Source: Demequina flava
GTDB taxonomy: Bacteria; Actinomycetota; Actinomycetes; Actinomycetales; Demequinaceae
Assembly: GCF_000975035.1 (NCBI RefSeq)
Contig: NZ_BBRA01000001.1
Coordinates: forward strand, 1,752,683 to 1,816,682
Direction of reading: 5' to 3'
DNA length: 64,000 nucleotides
Both the position numbers and the translations under genes were made by a program. Below, piece by piece: positions 55,529 to 64,000 of the stretch. Below the pieces are notes generated by a model. That model ran no database searches. It was not told where the DNA came from and was given only the letters and a program-made list of their open reading frames with translations. Position 1 is the stretch's first letter. Each line of letters begins with the position of its first letter.

Positions 55529-56350
55529 TTAGGCGGGAGCGAGGAGTTGCTCGCTGCGGTCCCACAGCGCACTGGCCAACTCTGGGTCATCAGCCCGGTC
55601 GTGGAGCTTCCCGGGGGCGTTCTTGGCGTAGTACCCGCCGCGCTCCCAGGTGACGCCGGGTTCGCCATCGGCGAGCCACGTGAGGCGCGAGGCCCCCGCG
55701 TCGACGCCCTCGAAGAGCTTGCTGAACAGCGAGTGGTACGCGAAACGGAATGGCCCCGAGCCCTCTGAGGCGAAGTTTGTCGCGATGGCCCCGGGGTGAA
55801 AGGACACCGCGGAGAGGCCCTGGTCGCGGTAGCGCCGGTCCAGTTCCTTGGTGAAGAGAACATTGGCAAGTTTGGCGTCGCCATAGGACTTCTGTGCGGA
55901 CCACTTGCGCTTGTTTGAGAGGTCGTCGACGTCGATGTTTCCCCACGCGCGGTGGGCGATGCTCGACGTCTGGATCACCGACGCGTTGGACTCAATGAGC
56001 CGGTCCATGACGAGCGTCGTCAACAGGAATGGCGCCAAGTGATTGACCTGCATGGTGAGGTCGTGGTGGTCCTCCGTGAATTTCTGCGTGAAGGTTCCGC
56101 CGGCGTTATTCGCAAGGACGTCGATGCGGGGATACGCGTCCAGCAGTTCCTGTGCCAACGTCCGCACCTGGTCGAGGTGGGCGAAGTCAGCGACGTGGAA
56201 GGGAACGCCCAGGTCGGTGGCGACTTCTTGAGTCTTCTCCGGGGAGCGGCCCACGACGACGACGTTGTGGCCGATGTCGGTCAGCTGCCGAGCGGCGCCA
56301 GCGCCGATTCCGTCGCTGGCTCCGGTGATCACGATGGTCTTGGTTGTCAC
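55529..56350 (-). CDS. Short-chain dehydrogenase (retinol dehydrogenase-like)
   Basis: The 273-residue SDR has TGASDGIGAGAARQL for cofactor binding, NNAGG, and YGDAK as the catalytic Tyr-x-x-x-Lys. The late LTWLADGEPGVTWERGGYYAKN is typical of the RDH/WWOX-like group. The GTG start lies after AGGAGG. Substrate unknown. It is separated from pgi by a hairpin that contains repeat element C. Confidence 0.88.
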   Translation of the reverse strand: MTTKTIVITGASDGIGAGAARQLTDIGHNVVVVGRSPEKTQEVATDLGVPFHVADFAHLDQVRTLAQELLDAYPRIDVLANNAGGTFTQKFTEDHHDLTMQVNHLAPFLLTTLVMDRLIESNASVIQTSSIAHRAWGNIDVDDLSNKRKWSAQKSYGDAKLANVLFTKELDRRYRDQGLSAVSFHPGAIATNFASEGSGPFRFAYHSLFSKLFEGVDAGASRLTWLADGEPGVTWERGGYYAKNAPGKLHDRADDPELASALWDRSEQLLAPA

Positions 56351-56412
56351 GAATGTGCCTCCTGGGCTGTCGATTGGTCCGGCCAGTTCAACGAAACTTC
56401 ACGGCCAGAAAG

Positions 56413-56469
56413 CCAACGCGCCCCTTTCCCCGCCGAGTATGTACGGCCAGGGGAGAAGGGGCGCGTTGG
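56413..56469 (-). terminator. pgi terminator hairpin whose loop is repeat element C
   Basis: A perfect 14-bp stem, CCAACGCGCCCCTT (56413-56426) with AAGGGGCGCGTTGG (56456-56469), encloses 29 bases. The loop is occupied by one copy of the 25-nt repeat (56429-56453, minus orientation; core TGGCCGTACATACTCGG). It begins ten bases after the pgi stop. Confidence 0.75.
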
Positions 56470-56478
56470 TGACGGTTG

Positions 56479-58158
56479 TTACGAGCGGTGCGCGCGGTAG
56501 TAGGCGATGAGTGCCTGCGTCGAGGCGTCCTGACCGTTCAGCGCGTCGTCGTCGCCCTCAATGGCGGGGGCGATCTCGAGCGCGAGCTTCTTGCCCAGTT
56601 CCACGCCCCACTGATCGAAGGAGTTGATACCCCAGATCACACCCTGCGTGAAGGTGATGTGCTCGTACAGGCCGATGAGCTGGCCGAGCACCTGAGGGGT
56701 CAGCGACGGCGCAAAAATCGACGTGGTGGGCCGGTTGCCTGCGAAGGTGCGTGCAGCGACCAGGGCCCCCGTGGTGCCCTCAGCCTCGACCTCTTCAGCG
56801 GTCTTGCCGAAGGCGAGCGCCTTGGTCTGCGCGAGGAAGTTCGCCAAGAAGAGGCTGTGGACGTCCTGATCGCCGTCCTTCAAGTCGTACGCAGGGTTCA
56901 CCACGGAAATGAAGTCCGCGGGGATGAGCTTGGTGCCCTGGTGGATCAGCTGGTAGAACGCGTGCTGGCCGTTGGTGCCGGGCTCGCCCCAGAAGACCTC
57001 GCCGGTCTCGGTCGTGACAGGAGAGCCGTCCCAACGCACGGACTTGCCGTTGGACTCCATGGTGAGCTGCTGGAGATACGCCGGGAAACGGTGCAGTTGC
57101 TGCGCATACGGCAGTACGGCGTGCGACTGCGCGCCCAGGAAGTTCACGTACCAAACGTTCAGCAGCCCCATGAGGACCGGGACGTTCTCCTCGAGGGGAG
57201 TCTCCGCGACGTGACGGTCCACGGAATGGAAGCCGTCGAGTAGGTCGCCAAAGACGTCCGGTCCCAGGGTGATCGCCAACGACAGTCCAATAGCGGAGTC
57301 CACGCTGTAGCGGCCGCCCACCCAGTCCCAGAACCCGAATGCATTGGTGGTGTCGATCCCGAAGTCCGCGACCTTGTCCAAAGCGGTGGAGACGGCGACG
57401 AAGTGGTGCGCGACGGCCTCGGACTTGGCGTCGTCTGATGCGACGTCGACGCCTGCCTGCGAGAGCTTCTCCCACAGCCAGGTGCGTGCCAGGCGTGCAT
57501 TGGTGAGCGTCTCGAGCGTGGTGAACGTCTTGGACGCCACGATGAACAGCGTGGTCTCGGGGTCGAGTCCCTTGAGCTTTTGGCCCATGTCTGTGGGGTC
57601 GATGTTCGAGACAAAGCGTGCGCTGATGCCGGCGGTCGCGTAGGGCTCGAGCGCCTCGTAGACCATGACAGGCCCCAGGTCGGAGCCGCCGATGCCGATG
57701 TTGACAACCGTCTCGACGCGCTTGCCGGTGATGCCGGACCATTCACCCGAGCGCACACGCTCGGCAAATGCGGAAACCTTGCCCAAAACTTCCTGGACGT
57801 CGCCATCGATGTCCTGGCCGTCAACGGTCAACGAAGGCTCCGCGTCGGCCGGACGTCGCAACGCAGTGTGCAGAACGGCGCGGTCCTCCGTGGTGTTGAT
57901 GTGCTCGCCCGCGAGCATCGCCTTGTAGCGCTCGGCGACGCCGGTCTCCTCGGCAAGTTTCACGAGCGAGGAGAGGATGTCGTCCGTCACGAGGTTCTTG
58001 GACAGATCAACGTGCAGGTCCGCCATGGGGAATGACAGTCGCTCGACGCGACCAGCATCGGCTGCAAACCAGCCGCGGAGATCAGGGGCGAATCCGTCCT
58101 TGTGAGCGGTGAGCTCGGCCCAGGCGGAGGTGGTCGTGGGATCGATCGGTGCAGTCAC
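56479..58158 (-). CDS. pgi: Glucose-6-phosphate isomerase
   Basis: It interconverts glucose-6-phosphate and fructose-6-phosphate. The 559-residue protein has the PGI signatures [15 protein letters not shown] and the C-terminal [14 protein letters not shown], with [13 protein letters not shown] as the phosphate-binding loop. GTG 58158 is chosen because TAACGT (58171-58166) ends seven bases before it, a leaderless layout; an ATG 27 bases upstream would precede that promoter. It links the imported glucose units to central metabolism. Confidence 0.97.
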   Translation of the reverse strand: MTAPIDPTTTSAWAELTAHKDGFAPDLRGWFAADAGRVERLSFPMADLHVDLSKNLVTDDILSSLVKLAEETGVAERYKAMLAGEHINTTEDRAVLHTALRRPADAEPSLTVDGQDIDGDVQEVLGKVSAFAERVRSGEWSGITGKRVETVVNIGIGGSDLGPVMVYEALEPYATAGISARFVSNIDPTDMGQKLKGLDPETTLFIVASKTFTTLETLTNARLARTWLWEKLSQAGVDVASDDAKSEAVAHHFVAVSTALDKVADFGIDTTNAFGFWDWVGGRYSVDSAIGLSLAITLGPDVFGDLLDGFHSVDRHVAETPLEENVPVLMGLLNVWYVNFLGAQSHAVLPYAQQLHRFPAYLQQLTMESNGKSVRWDGSPVTTETGEVFWGEPGTNGQHAFYQLIHQGTKLIPADFISVVNPAYDLKDGDQDVHSLFLANFLAQTKALAFGKTAEEVEAEGTTGALVAARTFAGNRPTTSIFAPSLTPQVLGQLIGLYEHITFTQGVIWGINSFDQWGVELGKKLALEIAPAIEGDDDALNGQDASTQALIAYYRAHRS

Positions 58159-58208
58159 AGAGACCACGTTAGTCCCCTCGCGCACCTGCGTCTCTAGGAC
58201 CTTGGGGA

Positions 58209-58532
58209 TTAAGTGGCGGGAACCGCCAAATTCTCAGTTGTGACCGCGCGGGTGGTCGCGTCGACATCGAGCGCCGAACGTCCCCACGCCACCAGATCCG
58301 CCCGCGCGCCAACGCGAATGCCGCGACGCGCTGCTCCGCCGGTGGCGCTCACAGCGTCGGCCAAGACAAGCACCTCAGTGTCGTTCAGCGTGATGTCGCT
58401 AGCAGCATCGAACTCGTCATTGAAGGCAGCGATGTCGACAATGACGTCGCCGGCCACCGCGACCGCCGCGGGCCGCAGGTCTCCGTCAATCAGCGCGAAG
58501 GGGGCGCGTACTACAAGGCTCATCAGCGTCAT
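58209..58532 (-). pseudogene. Amidohydrolase remnant with an internal deletion (allantoinase-like)
   Basis: The reading frame gives about 108 residues from ATG 58532. The first half (LVVRAPFALIDGDLRPAAVA and on to LNDTEVLVL) looks like the N-terminal beta-sandwich of allantoinase/dihydroorotase enzymes. It then jumps to GGAARRGIRVGARADLVAWG, which resembles the C-terminal GAxADLV strand of the same fold. The whole metal-binding barrel, including the HxH motif, is missing, so it cannot be an active hydrolase. The frame is intact, so a small stable product is possible. Confidence 0.55.
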
Positions 58533-58610
58533 AGTCGACACCATAGAGACGTGGTGTTGCCGGTGTGTGACGACTTTGTACCAAGTTGGGAACGCCGCCC
58601 TCACGTGCTG

Positions 58611-58889
58611 CTAGGCAGGCCCGAACGTCTGGCGAATCTGCTGCTTCCAGTCACTGTCCGCAAGTCCTGCGCGGTCGAGGAGGTCGCGCCAATCTTCGGA
58701 GGCGTGCTCGATGGCATCGTCGAACATCGCAGCATTGCCACGGGAGGCGATCGAGACCGCCGCGTGGACACGCTCGGGGTCCGTATGACCCTCGATCGTG
58801 AGCCGCTCCAGCGCACTGACCATCCGTGACGATGACGGCCCAAACTGCTCCACCACGCGCTCGCGGACGCGATCACTCACAAGTGCCAT
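58611..58889 (-). CDS. Small conserved helical protein, unknown function
   Basis: The 92-residue acidic protein is predicted to be all-helical (RVRERVVEQFGPSSSRMVSAL; AMFDDAIEHASEDWRDLLDR). There is no signal peptide or cysteine. Similar short proteins occur in actinobacteria beside metabolic genes, without known function. It is divergent from the YdeI-like gene, 69 bases away. Confidence 0.65.
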   Translation of the reverse strand: MALVSDRVRERVVEQFGPSSSRMVSALERLTIEGHTDPERVHAAVSIASRGNAAMFDDAIEHASEDWRDLLDRAGLADSDWKQQIRQTFGPA

Positions 58890-58958
58890 GCGCAGGATCC
58901 TCTCACGCCGGCGACGAGGCGCTGCGCCAGTGTCAGTGGGGTCTGTGATGATGGGCGC

Positions 58959-59519
58959 GTGGACCTAGAAGAGATGACCGTGGCTGATGAGCGCGCGTGG
59001 CACGAGTGGCTCGTCGCCAATGACAGCTCCAGTAACGGCGTGTGGCTGGTGCTTGCCAAAAAGGGCGTCACGGAGCCCACTTCGCTCACCTATGCACAGG
59101 CACTCGATGAGGCGCTGTGTAGCGGGTGGATCGACGGGCAGCGGCGCTCCCGGGATGCGACGACCTTCATGCAGCGCTTCACTCCGCGCCGTCCCCGGTC
59201 CCTATGGTCGCGTCGCAATGTCGAGCACATTGCGCGCCTGAGGGAAGCTGGCCGCGTGCGATCAGGTGGAGAACGTCAAGTGGCCTTGGCCCAAGAAGAC
59301 GGGCGGTGGGAGCGGGCATACGCGGGATCAGCCGATGCCGTGGTTCCCGATGACCTGGCACAAGCCTTGGCAGCGGTGCCGGGCGCGACAGAGCGCTTCG
59401 CGGCGCAATCCGCTCAGGACCGCTTTCTCGCGATTGCTCAACTGACGACCGCGGTAAAGCCGGAGACCCGCACCCGCCGCATGCACCGGCTCATCGACAA
59501 GCTCATGAGCGCTGGCTAG
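58959..59519 (+). CDS. YdeI/OmpD-associated (OmdA) family protein
   Basis: The 186-residue protein has the family pattern: WHEWLVANDSSSNGVWLVLAKKG, YAQALDEALCSGWIDGQ, and FTPRRPRSLWSRRNVEHI, then a C-terminal helical region. In E. coli and Salmonella the family is tied to resistance to antimicrobial peptides, but the mechanism is unknown. The GTG start has GATGAT six bases upstream. It converges on the threonine dehydratase gene with 12 bases between the stops. Confidence 0.85.
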   Translation: MDLEEMTVADERAWHEWLVANDSSSNGVWLVLAKKGVTEPTSLTYAQALDEALCSGWIDGQRRSRDATTFMQRFTPRRPRSLWSRRNVEHIARLREAGRVRSGGERQVALAQEDGRWERAYAGSADAVVPDDLAQALAAVPGATERFAAQSAQDRFLAIAQLTTAVKPETRTRRMHRLIDKLMSAG

Positions 59520-59531
59520 ACGACTGCTCGG

Positions 59532-60491
59532 CTAACTCTCGGACCGAGAAGCCTGAGCGCCAAGCCCCGGCACCACGACATTCGCACCGCACAACACCAC
59601 GCCGATGCGCGCGCCAGGCTCAGGCTTCCATCGACCAGTGTGCAGCGCGGCAAACGGTGCGGCCACGCCGGGCTCGACCACCACACGCAACAATCGCCAC
59701 AGCCGGGCCTGTGCATCCAGCACCTCATCGTCGGTGACGACGATCGACTCAGCGTGGGCTCCACTCAGTGCGGCCCATGGAGTATCGCCAATGCGCCGTG
59801 CCCCCAGGTGGTCTGCAGCCACACCGCTGACCGGCACGGTGACCGGCGCGCCAGCCTCGACCGCCGCTGCGTATGAAGCGGTGCCAACGGTTTCGCACCC
59901 CACGATCGGGATCCGGTCCCCGCACCACGCGGCCGCGCCTCCGGCAAGTCCGCCACCGCCGACGGCGAGCATCATGGCATCGAGGTGGCCAGCATCGGCC
60001 TCAAACTCACGGGCAACCGTGGCCGCACCGGCCATCACGATCGGGTCATCGAAGGCTGCAATCGAGGTCGCGTCGTGCTCTGCGAGGTACTCAGCCGCAG
60101 CATCGGCCGCATCGCCGTAGGTGAGGCCGATGCTGTGAACGTTGGCCTCCAAACTCACCAAGCGCTCGACCTTGGCGGGGTTGGCCGTTGTGGGGACAAA
60201 GATGTGCGCGTCATGGCCGAAGCGGTGGGCCGCGTAGGCCACAGCTGCGCCGTGGTTGCCACCGGATGCGGCGACCACGCCCGCGTCGGATACCGGCTGA
60301 GTGGCGACGTAGTGCACGGCACCGCGTGCCTTGAATGCGCCAGTGACTTGCAGATACTCGAGTTTGAAGACGAGCGTCGCGTCGATGCCAAGGGTGTCGC
60401 CGGGGACCTCGATGATCGGCGTGCGGCGCACGTGTGGCGCAATCGCGGCTGCGGCCGCTTCGATCTGTGTGGCAGTAGGAACAGTGCTCAT
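59532..60491 (-). CDS. Threonine/serine dehydratase (PLP fold type II)
   Basis: The 319-residue enzyme has the PLP lysine K54 (TGAFKARGA), the substrate loop ASGGNHGAAVA and the phosphate-binding GGGGLAGG. It lacks the C-terminal ACT-like domain of biosynthetic IlvA, so it is a short catabolic-type enzyme or a serine racemase relative. ATG 60491 gives the family N-terminus; a longer upstream frame runs into the peptidase gene. Three GGCCGATGC motifs lie inside (59992, 60100, 60125). Confidence 0.88.
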   Translation of the reverse strand: MSTVPTATQIEAAAAAIAPHVRRTPIIEVPGDTLGIDATLVFKLEYLQVTGAFKARGAVHYVATQPVSDAGVVAASGGNHGAAVAYAAHRFGHDAHIFVPTTANPAKVERLVSLEANVHSIGLTYGDAADAAAEYLAEHDATSIAAFDDPIVMAGAATVAREFEADAGHLDAMMLAVGGGGLAGGAAAWCGDRIPIVGCETVGTASYAAAVEAGAPVTVPVSGVAADHLGARRIGDTPWAALSGAHAESIVVTDDEVLDAQARLWRLLRVVVEPGVAAPFAALHTGRWKPEPGARIGVVLCGANVVVPGLGAQASRSES

Positions 60492-60505
60492 GTTCCCAGT
60501 GTGAC

Positions 60506-61420
60506 TTACCCGCCGTTGGCGGAGAAGTGCATCCAGTCCTCGCGGCCTTCCCAATGGCCGCCCCACGCCCAGCCGATCTCCTCGAACGCGTCGTACACCA
60601 CCGACGGGTCGTGAATCATGCCCGGACGGTCCCACCCGCGATCCAGGTAGGCCTCGGACAGTTCGGGGAACAGGGCATCGCCCTTAATAAAGGGATTGTG
60701 GAAGGGGTTGATGTCAACGGCGAGCCCGGAGGCGTGCTCGGACCAGTAGTCCTCCGCCGCGACCACGCGCCTGCACGTGAAGGAAGAGGTGATGTTGTGG
60801 TCGCCAGTCGTGGGGGACAGGTGTTCCTCGAGCGAGATCACCCTCATCTCCTCGATGGGGAACTGGGATGCGAAGACTTTCTCGAAGGCGCCCGCGACAT
60901 CCTCTGCATGGTCAGCGCTGATGATCATTTCCCCGGTGTGGACTTCGCCATCGAATCCCCAGAACGGCATGACGATGTACGCCAGTTCGTTCATGGGCGT
61001 GGGGCAGCCTTCAACCCACGATGAGCGCTCCGCGACGTCCGCGGGAACGGGACCAATCTCCGCGAACCACTCCTCGCCGTCGGGGGCGGGGAGCCATTCG
61101 CGTGGCTCGAACTGCCGATCCCGTAGCTCTTCAGGGGTGTCTGTTTGCACTCCGAGGTCGTAGTCACCAATCTCGAGTGGGATCTGACCTAGCCAGAGTG
61201 GGCGTGCAAACGCGTCATCTTCACCGTGGCTGTGGGCATGATCAGCCTCGGCCGAGGGCGATGGTGAGGAGGTGGGCTCCGGAGAAGCGGTGATCGTTGT
61301 GGTGGCAGTGGTGCGCACAGTGACTGCGGGAGCGGGGTCCGAGCCGCTCCAAGCGCACCCCGCCAGACCAACAGCGCCGGCCACGGCGCCCACCGTCACG
61401 ATCCAATTCTGCTTAAGCAT
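60506..61420 (-). CDS. D-alanyl-D-alanine carboxypeptidase-like lipoprotein (VanY/M15)
   Basis: The 304-residue product has a lipoprotein signal (VGAVAGAVGLAGC) and a His/Glu-rich linker. The C-terminal domain carries M15 zinc-peptidase residues: SEHASGLAVDINP gives His and Asp ligands, and EDWMHF the last His. It would trim peptidoglycan stem peptides outside the membrane. It lies just upstream of the dehydratase gene on the same strand, and is divergent from ligA. Confidence 0.88.
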   Translation of the reverse strand: MLKQNWIVTVGAVAGAVGLAGCAWSGSDPAPAVTVRTTATTTITASPEPTSSPSPSAEADHAHSHGEDDAFARPLWLGQIPLEIGDYDLGVQTDTPEELRDRQFEPREWLPAPDGEEWFAEIGPVPADVAERSSWVEGCPTPMNELAYIVMPFWGFDGEVHTGEMIISADHAEDVAGAFEKVFASQFPIEEMRVISLEEHLSPTTGDHNITSSFTCRRVVAAEDYWSEHASGLAVDINPFHNPFIKGDALFPELSEAYLDRGWDRPGMIHDPSVVYDAFEEIGWAWGGHWEGREDWMHFSANGG

Positions 61421-61501
61421 GGGCCCACCCTAGTGAGCACAGCCGACACGATCCATGCCGACGTCACCCAAGCATCGGCCCGTGTCGGTGACTCATGGTG
61501 A

Positions 61502-63604
<2,103 letters not shown>

Positions 63605-63786
63605 CCACGGCAGATGCTCCAACGGCGAACGGGGACTGTTCGCGCTACCACATCCGGAGCTGAGAAAGTGCCGAAAAAAACTTGAAACAATTTTTGAGCG
63701 GACCCGGTCATATTGAGGCCAACGGGACACCTCACCCAGGGATTTACCAGGCACTACGGTCGAGATGTGGGCGCCGTGAGGGCGAT

Positions 63787-63816
63787 TTGACTTGGGTGTT
63801 CATATGGCCGTAATGT
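63787..63816 (+). promoter_or_regulatory. Sigma-70-type promoter 1 in the 3' tail of the window
   Basis: TTGACT (63787-63792), an 18-base spacer and TAATGT (63811-63816). The preceding GGCGAT is repeated before the second TTGACA at 63980. Confidence 0.6.
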
Positions 63817-63979
63817 TCTTCTCGCTGCCAAGGACGGAAGCGCCGCGGAAGACCAAGCACTTGGTCCCAGCGGCACCTCTAGACAGCTCACTCAGCCAAC
63901 TGATGCAGACGCTAAAGCGCCTGCGCCAGAGTGCTGCAGTGGGTCGAGTCAGACACTGACAACTCGCCGACAAGGCGAT

Positions 63980-63985
63980 TTGACA
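63980..63985 (+). promoter_or_regulatory. -35 element of promoter 2, cut by the window end
   Basis: A perfect TTGACA preceded by GGCGAT, as at promoter 1. Its -10 would fall at about 64003, just outside the window. Confidence 0.5.
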
Positions 63986-64000
63986 AGGTCAGGTTCGAGC

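Larger units (their letters stand above)
63605..64000. other. Gene-free 396-bp tail, probably the leader region of an rRNA operon
   Basis: No credible coding frame is present. The stretch is more AT-rich than its surroundings near 63665-63715 (CCGAAAAAAAC, CAATTTTTG). It carries two promoters that share GGCGATTTGAC, and an inverted repeat ACCAAG/CTTGGT near 63860. Strong tandem promoters in a long untranslated region fit the start of an rrn operon just beyond the window; this is inference. Confidence 0.4.

Noticed and set aside
51284..56453. Insertion sequence or prophage as the source of the 3'-flanking repeats
   Set aside because: No transposase, integrase, terminal inverted repeats or target duplications are visible near any of the copies.
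63625..63643. GCGAAC/GTTCGC hairpin after ligA as terminator
   Set aside because: Only a six-base stem with no T-tract; too weak to call.

Overview
The window is 64 kb of high-GC actinobacterial chromosome, most likely from the order Micrococcales (relatives of Demequina and Cellulomonas). The evidence is the gene set: NucS mismatch endonuclease, GlgE maltosyltransferase, a DivIVA/Scy-like coiled-coil protein, a long ATP-synthase delta subunit, CebR-like sugar regulation, many GTG starts and many leaderless starts. The genus is inference. Almost everything is ordinary chromosome; 29.1-34.8 kb is the clearest accessory island.

Layout. 1-11 kb: end of prfA, prmC, tsaC, a WecA/TagO-type glycosyl-1-phosphate transferase, a small AtpI-like protein, the ATP synthase operon atpBEFHAGDC, then nucS. 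11-20.6 kb: a GH1 beta-glucosidase under a LacI-type operator, two alpha/beta hydrolases, a giant 896-residue coiled-coil protein with tyrosine-bearing 11-residue repeats, and a three-gene membrane protein/lipoprotein/thioredoxin-TPR operon. 20.7-28.3 kb: glycogen and alpha-glucan genes glgB, glgE, a LacI regulator and glgX, all on the minus strand. 28.4-34.8 kb: a DUF5701 protein, then a minus-strand island with two small secreted lactococcin-972-like peptides, each followed by a four-cysteine lipoprotein, together with a MacAB-like export set (adaptor, ATPase, permease) and a degenerate third lipoprotein. 34.9-46.6 kb: etfBA, a formylglycine-generating enzyme, short-chain dehydrogenases, a secreted nuclease with a cellulose-binding module, a cysteine desulfurase, a subtilase lipoprotein, a tyrosine phosphatase and mnmA. 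46.7-51.3 kb: a cellobiose-type ABC importer with its LacI regulator. 51.4-63.6 kb: metabolic genes (aldo/keto reductases, PhzF, lipid kinase, pgi, threonine dehydratase), a VanY-like peptidase and ligA. 63.6-64 kb: no gene, but two rrn-like promoters.

How the genes fit together. The ABC importer and the GH1 enzyme share the operator core GAAACGTTTC and would form a beta-glucoside regulon; the transporter promoter also carries two GAGAGCGCTCTC-type boxes. GlgE, GlgB and GlgX make, branch and debranch alpha-glucan. The desulfurase could feed sulfur to MnmA.

Three observations are not explained by known features. First, the 9-mer GGCCGATGC (either strand) occurs about 33 times, roughly 20 times more than base composition predicts. 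It is scattered through genes and spacers, sometimes forms inverted pairs at terminators, and is absent from the ATP synthase operon: the pattern of a DNA uptake sequence or another chromosome-wide signal. Second, a 25-nt repeat lies just downstream of three stop codons between 51.2 and 56.5 kb, always in the orientation of the gene. Third, the secreted-peptide/lipoprotein/exporter island looks like a toxin-immunity system that I cannot match to a described one.
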